Shown piece by piece: positions 32,491 to 40,464 of a stretch of 64,000 nt of DNA. Each line of letters opens with the position of its first letter. The stretch's first letter is position 1. The notes under the pieces were generated by a model. The model saw only the letters and a program-made list of their open reading frames with translations. It searched no databases and was not told the origin of the DNA. The translations under genes were made by a program, and so were the position numbers. Source of the stretch: Qipengyuania oceanensis (lineage in GTDB: Bacteria > Pseudomonadota > Alphaproteobacteria > Sphingomonadales > Sphingomonadaceae); contig NZ_WTYN01000001.1 in assembly GCF_009827535.1 (NCBI RefSeq), positions 1,612,001 to 1,676,000 of the forward strand, read 5' to 3'.

Positions 32491-34185
32491 ATGATCCACC
32501 ATGTCGCGAAAGTACTTCCCCTCGCGGTCGCCGGCCTGCTGAGCGCCTGCACCACCTATGCGGAACCTGAGGGCAGCAGTCTCGATATCGCGCGCGTGGC
32601 GCCCGGCGAGATCTCGGAACGGACGCTCAAGGACGTGACCCGCACGCTTTCCTCCGACGAGTTCGAGGGGCGCATGCCCGGTACCGTCGGCGAGGAAAAG
32701 ACGGTCGCCTATCTGATCGACCGCTTCGCCAAGGCGGGCCTACAGCCGGGCAACAACGGCAGCTGGACGCAGGACGTGCCGCTGGTCGAGATCACCGGAA
32801 GCGACTTTTCGGAGCTGCGGATCGGTGGTCCGGCGGCGGACATGCGCTTCGCCCCGTCGAAGGATTACGTCGCAGTGACCTATCGCGAAGCCCCGTCGAT
32901 CGCGATCGCCGACAGCGAGCTGGTCTTCGTCGGCTACGGCATCGTCGCGCCCGAGCGCGGGTGGAACGATTATGCCGGGATCGACATGAAGGGGAAGACC
33001 GCCATCATCCTGGTCAACGATCCCGATTACGAGACCGAAGGGCTGGACGGCCCGTTCAACGGCCGGGCCATGACCTATTACGGTCGCTGGACCTACAAGT
33101 ACGAGGAAGCCGCGCGGCAGGGCGCCGCCGCCGCGCTGATCGTCCACGATACTTTCCCCGCCGCCTATGGCTGGAACGTCGTCGAATCGAGCTGGACCGG
33201 CCCGCAGGCCTTCGCCCAGACCGACAACGGCAACATGGACGAGACCATGGCCAACGGCTGGGTCCAGAAAGGTGTCGCAGAAGCGATCATGAAGGCGGCA
33301 GGGACGGATCTGGCCACCTTGAGCGCGGCAGCGAAGACAAAGGGCTTCAAGCCCGTGCCGCTGGGCCTGACCGCATCGCTCGGCTTCAGGAACGACATCC
33401 GCAAATACGCCTCGCAAAACGTGATCGCCATGCTGCCCGGTAGCGAGCGCCCCGACGAGGTCGTGATGCATACCGCGCACTGGGACCATCTCGGGCGCTG
33501 CACCCCGGATGCGACCGGCGACGATATCTGCAACGGCGCCGTCGACAATGCGACCGGCACGGCCGCGCTGGTCGCCCTGGGCGAGGCGCATGCCAAGGCC
33601 GGCCCCGCCGATCGCAGCCTGGTATTCCTTGCAGTAACAGCCGAGGAACAGGGCCTGCTCGGCGCGGCCTATTACGCGGCCAACCCGGTATTCCCGCTCG
33701 CCAGCACCGTGGGCGGCGTCAACATGGACGCGATCCGGATGTACGGGCCCGCACGCGACATCACGGTCGTCGGCGGGGGCAAGAGCGAGCTCGACCGGTA
33801 CGTCGGTACGGCACTCGACATGGTTGGCCGCCGCGCAACGCCCGAATCGACGCCGGAAAAAGGCTTCTACTACCGGTCCGACCATTTCGAGTTCGCCAAG
33901 CGAGGCGTGCCAATGGTCTACCTGAAGGACGGCGAAGACCTGTTGGACGGAGGGGTCGAGGCGGGCAAGGCCAAGGCTGCAGCCTACAACGACCAGGCCT
34001 ATCACGGGCCGAACGACGAGTATCGCGAGGATTGGCCGTGGGGCGGCTTCGTCGACGATGTCGAACTGTATTATCTCATCGGGCGGATGCTGGCCGAAGG
34101 CGAGAGCTGGCCGAACTGGCTTCCCGGCGACGAGTTCCGGGCGATCCGCGACAAGAGCTGCGCGGCCAGCGCCGGCGGCTGCTGA
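32491..34185 (+). CDS. M28 family metallopeptidase, lipoprotein
   Basis: This 564-residue exported zinc aminopeptidase has a lipobox LSAC with Cys20. A protease-associated domain is inserted at about 130-250. The M28 catalytic core shows HTAHWDHLG, GAVDNATGTAAL, AVTAEEQGLLGA, NMDAIRMYG and the late His in YHGPNDEY, giving the two-zinc ligand set His, Asp, Glu, Asp, His. It likely trims peptides in the periplasm. The ATG at 32491 fits the signal peptide; the frame upstream is antisense to glnE. An agmatine deiminase follows 23 bases later. Confidence 0.93.
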   Translation: MIHHVAKVLPLAVAGLLSACTTYAEPEGSSLDIARVAPGEISERTLKDVTRTLSSDEFEGRMPGTVGEEKTVAYLIDRFAKAGLQPGNNGSWTQDVPLVEITGSDFSELRIGGPAADMRFAPSKDYVAVTYREAPSIAIADSELVFVGYGIVAPERGWNDYAGIDMKGKTAIILVNDPDYETEGLDGPFNGRAMTYYGRWTYKYEEAARQGAAAALIVHDTFPAAYGWNVVESSWTGPQAFAQTDNGNMDETMANGWVQKGVAEAIMKAAGTDLATLSAAAKTKGFKPVPLGLTASLGFRNDIRKYASQNVIAMLPGSERPDEVVMHTAHWDHLGRCTPDATGDDICNGAVDNATGTAALVALGEAHAKAGPADRSLVFLAVTAEEQGLLGAAYYAANPVFPLASTVGGVNMDAIRMYGPARDITVVGGGKSELDRYVGTALDMVGRRATPESTPEKGFYYRSDHFEFAKRGVPMVYLKDGEDLLDGGVEAGKAKAAAYNDQAYHGPNDEYREDWPWGGFVDDVELYYLIGRMLAEGESWPNWLPGDEFRAIRDKSCAASAGGC

Positions 34186-34208
34186 TCGTTGCTGCGAAGG
34201 ACATCAGC

Positions 34209-35189
34209 ATGGGCGTGATCATGCCTCCCGAATGGGCGCCGCAGGACTGGTTGTGGATCGGCTTTCCGCACGATGCGGACGAATGGCCCGACGTGCTTGG
34301 GCGCGCGCAGGAGCAGATCGCGGCCTTCGCCAATGCAGTCGCCGAAAGCGGCCAGCAGGTCCGCCTGCTGGTGCACGATGCGGCCAACGAGGCGCGTGCG
34401 CGCTCGCTGGTGACGGGCGACGTCCTGCTCGAGCGGCGAGCCTACGGCGACATCTGGCTGCGCGATACCGGCCCGCTGGTGGTGCGCGATGCCGCAGGCG
34501 CGCGCGCGGCGCGGCGCTTTGCCTTCAACGGCTGGGGCGGCAAGTATCTCATGGAAGGTGACAGGACGATCGGCGCCGAGCTGGCCGAAGATGCGGCGCT
34601 GTCGCTCGCGAGCGTGGACTGGGTGCTCGAAGGCGGCGCTGTCGACGGCGATGGCACCGGCCTCGCGATCACGACCGAGCAATGCCTGCTCAATCCCAAT
34701 CGCAACCCGTCCATGAGCCGCGAGCAAATCGAGGCCGGCCTGCAAGAATCGCTGGGCTTCGAGCGGGTCGTCTGGCTCGGCGACGGGCTTATCAACGACC
34801 ACACCGACGGCCATGTCGACAACCTCGCCCGCTTCGTCGCACCTGGCGAAGTGGCGCTGCCGGTCGCGACCGGCAATGCCGATCCCAATGCCGCGATCTA
34901 CGACGACGCGCGCGAGCGCCTGCGCGCAGGCGGAATCAAGGTGCACGACATCCCTTCTCCCGGGCTCGTCACCCGCGGCGACATGATCGAGCCGGCGAGT
35001 TACGCGAACTTCGCGATTACCTCGCAGCTGGTCGTGGTGCCGACCTTCGGCAGCCCGCACGACGAGGAGGGTGTGGCCGCGATCGCCGCGCTGTTCCGCG
35101 ATCGTGCGACGATTGGCCTGCCGGGCGACGCGGTGCTGGCGGGAGGCGGCGGCTTCCACTGCGCGAGCCAGCAGATGCCTGGCGCCTGA
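34209..35189 (+). CDS. aguA: Agmatine deiminase (PF04371 family)
   Basis: The enzyme hydrolyses agmatine to N-carbamoylputrescine and ammonia, feeding polyamine synthesis. The 326-residue protein starts MGVIMPPEWAPQDWLWIGFP, typical of the peptidyl-arginine-deiminase-like family, and has DIWLRDTGP, NDHTDGHVDN with the catalytic His and Asp, and the nucleophile Cys318 in GGGGFHCASQQ. AAGGA stands seven bases before the ATG. Members acting on other guanidino substrates exist, so the substrate is likely but not certain. Confidence 0.92.
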   Translation: MGVIMPPEWAPQDWLWIGFPHDADEWPDVLGRAQEQIAAFANAVAESGQQVRLLVHDAANEARARSLVTGDVLLERRAYGDIWLRDTGPLVVRDAAGARAARRFAFNGWGGKYLMEGDRTIGAELAEDAALSLASVDWVLEGGAVDGDGTGLAITTEQCLLNPNRNPSMSREQIEAGLQESLGFERVVWLGDGLINDHTDGHVDNLARFVAPGEVALPVATGNADPNAAIYDDARERLRAGGIKVHDIPSPGLVTRGDMIEPASYANFAITSQLVVVPTFGSPHDEEGVAAIAALFRDRATIGLPGDAVLAGGGGFHCASQQMPGA

Positions 35190-35257
35190 AGCCCGGCCCG
35201 AGACACCGCAGGCGCTGTTTAACGACCCGTTAGCATTTGGCCGCGATACTTGCCGGC

Positions 35258-35383
35258 ATGGCAAAGGTCATCGCCTTCGCGCAAACGCAAATCCCGGACG
35301 AGAGGGTGGCAGTGCTGCGCCACCTGCTCGTCTACACTTGCGCGCTATCGCTGATCTTCGCCGGACGCGCGTTGCCCTTCTAG
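35258..35383 (+). CDS. Possible 41-aa small membrane peptide
   Basis: This short ORF encodes MAKVIAFAQTQIPDERVAVL and then a hydrophobic stretch ending FAGRALPF. The second half could form one short membrane helix. Codon use is acceptable but there is no ribosome binding site. Its stop overlaps the stop of the convergent TauE gene by four bases. Support is weak. Confidence 0.3.
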   Translation: MAKVIAFAQTQIPDERVAVLRHLLVYTCALSLIFAGRALPF

Positions 35384-36120
35384 GCAAACGCCTTCCATAG
35401 CGCCGCCAGCGCTGCTCCTCCGAGCACCAGCCCCACGCATGTGCGCCATGTCCGGTCCTCGATCCGTCCCGATGCGCGGTCCCCCAGCCAGTTGCCCAGC
35501 AGCACTGCCGGGAACAGCAGCAGCGCCAGCAATCCCAGATGCCAGTCGAGCACGCCCATCGCCGCGCCGCTGGCGAGGCCGACGCTCGATGCGCAAGTGA
35601 AGATCAGCATCATGCTGGCTTTCGCGACTTCGCGCGGAATGTCGCGCCCGACGTAATAGGGGACGACCGGGGGCCCGGGCATGCCAGCATAACCCGTCAT
35701 CAGTCCGCTCATCACGCCGACTGCCCCGGTCGTGGCGGGACGATGATCGAGCGCACCGCGGCGCGGCAACAGGATCGCGAAGAATGCGGACACCGCGATC
35801 AGTGCTATGACGACGCGGGCGATATCGGGTGTCGTGATGCTCAGCAGGTAGAGGCCGGCAGGCGTCGTCACCGCGACGAGCGCGATGATGATCCAGGCCG
35901 ATCGCTCGGCCCCGCGCAGCAGCCGGCGGATTTCCGAAAGGCCGATGAAGACCGACAGGAAGTTCGCCAGCAGGACCGCGGCGACCGGCGGCAACGCCAG
36001 CGCCAGGATCGGGACGAGCAGGATCGCCATCCCGAACCCCGTGAGCCCGCGCACGAAAGCCGAGCCGAAAGCGGCGAGCAGCGCGGAGAGTATTGCAGCC
36101 GCGCCATATTCGCCGATCAT
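35380..36120 (-). CDS. Sulfite exporter TauE/SafE family membrane protein
   Basis: The 246-residue inner-membrane protein has about eight hydrophobic helices in two repeats, each starting with a family motif (FVRGLTGFGMAILLVP and VGVMSGLMTGYAGMPGPPVVPYYV). Members move sulfite, sulfoacetate or other organic anions; the substrate here is unknown. ATG 36120 is preceded by GGGTGG at very short spacing, and a GTG two codons upstream is an alternative. It lies 12 bases downstream of thrS on the same strand and may share its transcript. Confidence 0.9.
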   Translation of the reverse strand: MIGEYGAAAILSALLAAFGSAFVRGLTGFGMAILLVPILALALPPVAAVLLANFLSVFIGLSEIRRLLRGAERSAWIIIALVAVTTPAGLYLLSITTPDIARVVIALIAVSAFFAILLPRRGALDHRPATTGAVGVMSGLMTGYAGMPGPPVVPYYVGRDIPREVAKASMMLIFTCASSVGLASGAAMGVLDWHLGLLALLLFPAVLLGNWLGDRASGRIEDRTWRTCVGLVLGGAALAALWKAFA

Positions 36121-36132
36121 TTCCACCCGTCG

Positions 36133-38151
36133 TCAGGCCTGGTCGCGCAGGTCCGGCGGCGTTGCCTCGCGCTTCAGCATGGCGATCGCCTCGTCGAGGC
36201 TCATCACCTTCTGGTGCTGCTCGCCGAGCGTGCGGACCGCGACCGTGCCTTCCTCGGCCTCGCGATTGCCGACCACCAGCAGGTGGGGGACCTTGGCGAC
36301 CGAGTGTTCGCGCACCTTGTAGTTGATCTTCTCGTTGCGCAGGTCTGCTTCGACCCGGATGCCCTCGGCCTCGAGCTTCGCGGCCGCTTCCTTCGCATAT
36401 TTGTCCGCATCGGAAACGATCGTCGCGACGACCGCCTGCACCGGCGACAGCCACACCGGAAGACGCCCGGCGTAGTGTTCGATCAGCACGCCGATGAACC
36501 GTTCGAAGGTACCGAAGATCGCACGGTGGAGCATGACCGGCCGGTGACGCTCGCCGTCCTCGCCGACATAGCTCGCATCGAGCCGTTCGGGCAGCACGCG
36601 GTCGCCCTGGATCGTGCCGACCTGCCAGGTCCGCCCGATCGCATCGGTCAGGTGCCATTCGAGCTTGGGGGCGTAGAACGCGCCCTCGCCCGGCAGTTCT
36701 TCCCAGCCGAACTCGTCGTTCGCCATGCCCGCCGCCTCGACTGCGTCGCGCAGCTCCTGCTCGGCCTTGTCCCACATCTCCTCGGAGCCGAAGCGGTTGT
36801 CCGGCCGCAGGGCGAGCTTGACCTGGTAGTCGAAGCCGAAATCCGAATAGACCTCGTCGACCAGCTTGCAGAAGGCGCGCACCTCATCGACCACCTGGTT
36901 CTCGGTGCAGAAGATATGCGCATCGTCCTGCGTGAACTGGCGCACGCGCATGATCCCGTGGAGCGCGCCGTGCGGTTCGTTGCGATGGCAGCAGCCCATT
37001 TCGCCCAGCCGGATCGGCAGGTCGCGATAGCTGGTGATGCCCTGCTTGAATACCAGCACGTGAGCCGGGCAGTTCATCGGCTTGATCGCCATCCAGTCGG
37101 CATCGGAGGCGACCTTGGGGATCGCGCCCGCGTCCCCTTCGTCGACTTCGGGGACGATGTCCGGCACGGCGAACATGTTCTCCGCATATTTGCCCCAGTG
37201 GCCCGATTGCTCCCACTGGCGGATGTCCATCAGCTGCGGCGTCTTGATCTCGCGGTAGCCGGCCTTGTCCATCTTGCGGCGCATGTAGGCTTCGAGCTCG
37301 CGCCAGATGCGATAGCCCTTGGGGTGCCAGAAAACCGAACCCTGCGCCTCTTCCTGCAAATGGAAGAGATCCATCTCGCGGCCCAGCTTGCGGTGATCGC
37401 GCTTGGCCGCCTCCTCCATCCGGTGAAGGTGCGCGTCGAGCTGCTTCTTGTTGAGCCAGCCGGTGCCGTAGATGCGCGTCAGCTGCGGGTTGCGCTGGTC
37501 GCCGCGCCAGTACGCGCCCGCAACGCGCGTCAGCTTGAATGCGCGCGGATCGAGCTTGCCGGTGCTGGCAAGGTGCGGGCCGCGGCACATGTCGAGCCAG
37601 TCCTCGCCCGAGCGGTAGACCGTCAGTTCCTCGCCTTCGGGCAATTCGCGCGCCCATTCGGCCTTGAAGACCTCGCCGTCGGCCTCCCACTTGTCGATCA
37701 GCTGCTGGCGGCTCCAGACCTCGCGCGTCAGCGGCTTGTCGGCCTCGATGATGCGGCGCATCTCCTCCTCGATCGCGGGCAAGTCGTCCATGCCGAAGGG
37801 GTCGCGGCTGTCGGGAGCCTTGACGTCGTAGTAGAAACCGTCGTCGGTCGCCGGGCCGAAGGTGATCTGCGTTCCGGGAAACAGCGACTGGACCGCCTCG
37901 GCCAGCACGTGGGCGTAATCGTGCCGCGCAAGCTCCAGCGCATCTGCCTCGTCCCGCGTCGTCACCAACGCCAGTTCGGCGTCGCCTTCGAAAGGCCGGT
38001 TGATGTCGCGCAATTCGCCGTCCACGCGCGCGGCGATCGCCGCCTTGGCGAGGCCCGGTCCGATCGCTGCGGCGACGTCCGCCGGGGTCGAACCCGGTTC
38101 CATTTCGCGCACCGAACCGTCGGGCAGGCTGATCTTGAGCAGTTCCGTCAT
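36133..38151 (-). CDS. thrS: Threonyl-tRNA synthetase
   Basis: This class II synthetase charges tRNA-Thr. The 672-residue protein has the N-terminal TGS domain ([19 protein letters not shown]), the editing domain with HxxxH and zinc-like residues ([26 protein letters not shown]), the catalytic core with [38 protein letters not shown] and the zinc Cys, and a C-terminal anticodon-binding domain. ATG 38151 has GGA seven bases upstream; ATG 38154 is adjacent. About 195 bases of leader precede it and contain a threonine-codon ORF and alternative hairpins (see 38241-38382). Confidence 0.98.
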   Translation of the reverse strand: MTELLKISLPDGSVREMEPGSTPADVAAAIGPGLAKAAIAARVDGELRDINRPFEGDAELALVTTRDEADALELARHDYAHVLAEAVQSLFPGTQITFGPATDDGFYYDVKAPDSRDPFGMDDLPAIEEEMRRIIEADKPLTREVWSRQQLIDKWEADGEVFKAEWARELPEGEELTVYRSGEDWLDMCRGPHLASTGKLDPRAFKLTRVAGAYWRGDQRNPQLTRIYGTGWLNKKQLDAHLHRMEEAAKRDHRKLGREMDLFHLQEEAQGSVFWHPKGYRIWRELEAYMRRKMDKAGYREIKTPQLMDIRQWEQSGHWGKYAENMFAVPDIVPEVDEGDAGAIPKVASDADWMAIKPMNCPAHVLVFKQGITSYRDLPIRLGEMGCCHRNEPHGALHGIMRVRQFTQDDAHIFCTENQVVDEVRAFCKLVDEVYSDFGFDYQVKLALRPDNRFGSEEMWDKAEQELRDAVEAAGMANDEFGWEELPGEGAFYAPKLEWHLTDAIGRTWQVGTIQGDRVLPERLDASYVGEDGERHRPVMLHRAIFGTFERFIGVLIEHYAGRLPVWLSPVQAVVATIVSDADKYAKEAAAKLEAEGIRVEADLRNEKINYKVREHSVAKVPHLLVVGNREAEEGTVAVRTLGEQHQKVMSLDEAIAMLKREATPPDLRDQA

Positions 38152-38240
38152 CATCTCATCCGTTCGTTTCGCGCGCCCATGACACAGGAGAGCGCGCGCT
38201 TGAAGCGGCGTTTTGCGACAAATCCGGTTCCGGGAGCAAC

Positions 38241-38326
38241 GCCGACCGCCCGAAACCGGGCGGCGTCGGCTGGCTTAACGCGCGACCGACCGCCCCCGGT
38301 GACCGGGAGTAGTGGTGGTAGTCGCG
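38241..38326 (-). promoter_or_regulatory. Candidate ribosome-mediated attenuator of thrS (alternative hairpins)
   Basis: On the minus strand segment 3 (GCCGACGCCGCCCG, 38270-38257) pairs with segment 4 (CGGGCGGTCGGC, 38252-38241) to give a 12-bp stem with a 2-base bulge and a GTTT loop. The core of segment 4, GGGCGGTCGG, occurs identically as segment 2 (38295-38286) at the end of the leader ORF, so segment 3 can pair with either. Segment 1, CGCGAC (38326-38321, overlapping the first Thr codon), pairs with GTCGCG (38286-38281). This is the 1:2, 2:3, 3:4 layout of an amino-acid attenuator. The weak point is the lack of a T tract after segment 4 (GTTGCTCCC). Confidence 0.6.
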
Positions 38327-38346
38327 GGAGCAAGCAGCATGGCCAT
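38275..38346 (-). CDS. Threonine-rich leader peptide upstream of thrS (23 aa)
   Basis: The ORF reads MAMLLAPATTTTTPGHRGRSVAR and stops at TAA 38275. Residues 9-13 are five successive threonines (ACT ACC ACC ACT ACT, 38322-38308). No ribosome binding site is seen, but the promoter places the transcription start at or within two bases of the ATG, so the message could be leaderless; a second ATG lies two codons in. Such runs of the cognate codon before a synthetase gene are the mark of a control peptide whose translation senses charged tRNA-Thr. Confidence 0.65.
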   Translation of the reverse strand: MAMLLAPATTTTTPGHRGRSVAR

Positions 38347-38353
38347 GGCCGGG

Positions 38354-38382
38354 TTTATAGCGCCGGGTGCGCAGGATGTCAT
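38354..38382 (-). promoter_or_regulatory. Sigma-70-like promoter of the thrS leader
   Basis: On the minus strand ATGACA (38382-38377, 5 of 6 to TTGACA) is followed by an exact 17-base spacer and TATAAA (38359-38354, 5 of 6 to TATAAT). Initiation would fall at about 38346-38348, on the ATG of the leader peptide. Confidence 0.65.
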
Positions 38383-38496
38383 CCGCCTTGTATCCTTGCC
38401 ATTCTGCCAAGTGTGCAAGACAATGTGCAAAGCGACCTTGACACAACAGCGAATCATGTCTAGCCACCTTGACATTCAATCAAGGAAGTTTGACCA

Positions 38497-38670
38497 ATGA
38501 CCAACCTGACCAAAGCCATTCTCTGGGCGATCGCCATCCTGGCGGTAGCCGCCATCTGCCGCTTCAACGATGTCGGGCAGAGCGAAACGTTCGCTTTGAT
38601 CCTGGGGCTGACTGCAGCCGCCTGGGCCACGCTCAGCAACCGGCGCTGCTGCACCAACACCAGCAACTGA
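38497..38670 (+). CDS. Small membrane protein (57 aa)
   Basis: This peptide of 57 residues has two hydrophobic helices (AILWAIAILAVAAIC and TFALILGLTAAAWATL) and a short tail with a Cys pair (RRCCTNTSN). AAGGAA lies about ten bases before the ATG. It heads a tight plus-strand run with the 203-residue membrane protein (21-base gap) and an XRE regulator. I do not recognise a family. Confidence 0.72.
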   Translation: MTNLTKAILWAIAILAVAAICRFNDVGQSETFALILGLTAAAWATLSNRRCCTNTSN

Positions 38671-38691
38671 CTGCACAGGGGGTACCAGGAC

Positions 38692-39303
38692 ATGAGCGCG
38701 CAAACCTTGCCTTTCCATCGCAGGCCGGCCTTCTGGGTCGTGTCGCTCCTCGCCAGCTTTGCCGTCATCGCGGCGCTGCGGATCAGCGATGCGATCGATC
38801 CCACCGTCGGGTTTCTTCTGATGGTGCTGGCGATGGTGCAGATCATCCCGCTGACCCGCGCCAGCATGGCGAAGCAGAAGTCGACCGGGCACCTGAGCCC
38901 GGCGATCAAGAACTACACCCGCCGGTTCATGCTCGCGAGCTTCGGCTACATGCTGGGGCTGGGCATCGCGGTGACGATCAACAATCGGATCGAGCTGTCC
39001 CAGGGCGGCGCGTTCCTCATCGCGCTGCTGCCGGTCGTGCCGATCTTCGGCATGATCTGGACCATGGGCCGCTACGTCCACGAAGAGGACGACGAGTACC
39101 TGCGCCACCGCGCGATCATGGCCTCCCTCTTCGGGCTCGGCGTGGTCCTGTCGGTCGGCACCTTCTGGGGCTTTCTCGAAAGCTTCGAGGTGGTCCCGCA
39201 TGTCGAGGCCTGGGCCTGCTTCCCGATCTGGGCGATCGGGATGGGTATCGCCCAGTGCTGGATGACCATCCGCGATCGCGCAGGAGAGGGAGAGGCGGAA
39301 TGA
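38692..39303 (+). CDS. Integral membrane protein paired with an XRE regulator
   Basis: The 203-residue protein has about six hydrophobic helices and short polar loops, including YVHEEDDEYLRHRAIM. I do not recognise a named family. AGGA stands just before the ATG. Its stop overlaps the start of the small XRE gene by four bases (ATGA), so regulator and membrane protein are made together. Similar pairs of a Cro/YozG-like repressor and a membrane protein are widespread in bacteria but mostly uncharacterised. Confidence 0.85.
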   Translation: MSAQTLPFHRRPAFWVVSLLASFAVIAALRISDAIDPTVGFLLMVLAMVQIIPLTRASMAKQKSTGHLSPAIKNYTRRFMLASFGYMLGLGIAVTINNRIELSQGGAFLIALLPVVPIFGMIWTMGRYVHEEDDEYLRHRAIMASLFGLGVVLSVGTFWGFLESFEVVPHVEAWACFPIWAIGMGIAQCWMTIRDRAGEGEAE

Positions 39304-39491
39304 AGAACCGCCTGCGCGTCCTGCGCGCCGAGCGCGAGTGGAGCCAGCAGCTGCTGGCAGAGAAGCTCGAAGTCAGCCGCCAGTCGGTCAACGCCATCGA
39401 GACCGGCAAGTACGACCCCTCCCTGCCCCTCGCCTTCCGCATCGCCGACCTGTTCGAGATGCCGATCGAAGAGATCTTCCTGCGGGATTGA
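39300..39491 (+). CDS. Small XRE/Cro-type transcriptional regulator
   Basis: This 63-residue protein is a single helix-turn-helix domain: NRLRVLRAEREWSQQLLAEKL, then the recognition helix VSRQSVNAIETGKYDPSLPL, ending IEEIFLRD. That pattern is typical of the YozG-like minimal regulators. It overlaps the preceding membrane protein gene by four bases and may autoregulate the cluster through repeats upstream of 38497; that is inference. Confidence 0.92.
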   Translation: MKNRLRVLRAEREWSQQLLAEKLEVSRQSVNAIETGKYDPSLPLAFRIADLFEMPIEEIFLRD

Positions 39492-39522
39492 TCCCCGCCC
39501 TCTTTTGCCAAGGACCTGAACG

Positions 39523-40446
39523 ATGAAACTGCTTTACCCGGCCCTGCTGGCCGCAACCCTTCCGCTCGGCTTCGCCGCACCCGCATTCGCCGACGAAACC
39601 GCCCCTGCCGCCGCCACCATGCAGCAGGAGAGCGTGCGCGATCACATTCGCGCGCAAATGCATGGGAATGCCGGCCCGGTCGTCGTGCTGATCCCCGGCA
39701 TGTCCACGCCCGGCGCGGTGTGGGACGATACGGTCGCGGCGCTCCAAGGCGACCATCGGCTGCTGGTCCTGACCTTGCGCGGGTTCGACGGGGAACGCGG
39801 CACTGCCAACGAGAGCGAAGGCGCGATCGACGGCGTGGTGGCGGACCTTTCAGCGGAACTTGCCAGCCGGGGCATCGGGCAAGCGACCATCGTTGGCCAC
39901 AGTCTCGGCGGATTGATCGCGATGAAATTCGCCCTCGCCCATGCCGGGCAGGCCAAGAACCTCGTCATCCTCGATTCGCTGCCGTTCTTCGGCATGGTGT
40001 TCAGCCCCGACATGACGCTCGAGACGGTGGAGCCGCGGGCCGTGTATATGCGCGACATGATCGTCACGGGCGCCGAGCGGATGCGTGAAGCAGGCTTGGC
40101 CAATACCACCAGCGGCGCAGGCGCGGCGGGCATGTCGATCGACGAGGCGACGCGCGTCACGATCGCGAACTGGTCGCTGGACGCCGAACCGCTCGCCGTC
40201 GCGCAGTTCGTCTACGAGGACACGATGACCGACCTGCGGCAGGACATCGCCGCGCTGACGATGCCGGTCACCGTCGTCCACATGGCCAATGGCGAACACG
40301 CGGAGATGGCCAGGGAACGCTATGCGACCGACTACGCCGCGCTGCCCGGCGTGCGGCTGGTGCCGGTGGACCGCTCGCTCCACTTCGTCCAGCTCGACCG
40401 GCCGGAAGTGGTGCTGGCAGAAATCCGGCGCGCGACCGGAAGCTGA
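39523..40446 (+). CDS. Exported alpha/beta hydrolase
   Basis: This 307-residue hydrolase has a signal peptide (MKLLYPALLAATLPLGFAAP, cleavage near AFA-DE) and an alpha/beta fold. The nucleophile elbow is GHSLGG, an HG-type oxyanion region is at IPGMSTPGAVWDD, and the catalytic His is probably in LHFVQLDRPE. It follows the XRE gene by 31 bases and ends the plus-strand cluster that begins at 38497. The substrate is unknown; esterase or lactonase activity is plausible. Confidence 0.9.
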   Translation: MKLLYPALLAATLPLGFAAPAFADETAPAAATMQQESVRDHIRAQMHGNAGPVVVLIPGMSTPGAVWDDTVAALQGDHRLLVLTLRGFDGERGTANESEGAIDGVVADLSAELASRGIGQATIVGHSLGGLIAMKFALAHAGQAKNLVILDSLPFFGMVFSPDMTLETVEPRAVYMRDMIVTGAERMREAGLANTTSGAGAAGMSIDEATRVTIANWSLDAEPLAVAQFVYEDTMTDLRQDIAALTMPVTVVHMANGEHAEMARERYATDYAALPGVRLVPVDRSLHFVQLDRPEVVLAEIRRATGS

Positions 40447-40464
40447 CCCGTCTCCTGTAGCCGA

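Larger units (their letters stand above)
38152..38496. other. Intergenic region between thrS and the small-protein gene at 38497
   Basis: The 345 bases carry the thrS promoter, leader ORF and attenuator-like hairpin on the minus strand. A further GC-rich inverted repeat GCGCGC lies close to the thrS start (about 38168-38195). On the plus-strand side are two pairs of direct repeats: GTGCAA at 38413-38418 and 38425-38430, and CCTTGACA at 38436-38443 and 38467-38474. The promoter of the plus-strand gene is not clear: TTGACA hexamers are present, but no good -10 follows at 16 to 18 bases. Confidence 0.6.

Noticed and set aside
35539-38463. 974-codon plus-strand open frame across TauE and thrS
   Set aside because: It is antisense to two well-supported genes and to the thrS leader, with an Asp/Arg/His-rich shadow composition.
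38156-38479. 107-codon minus-strand frame overlapping the thrS leader
   Set aside because: It is in a different frame from the Thr-run ORF, starts upstream of the predicted promoter start site and shows no domain.
38152-38496. T-box riboswitch before thrS
   Set aside because: There is no T-box consensus bulge or specifier stem, and T-boxes are not expected in this group. The leader-ORF architecture explains the region better.
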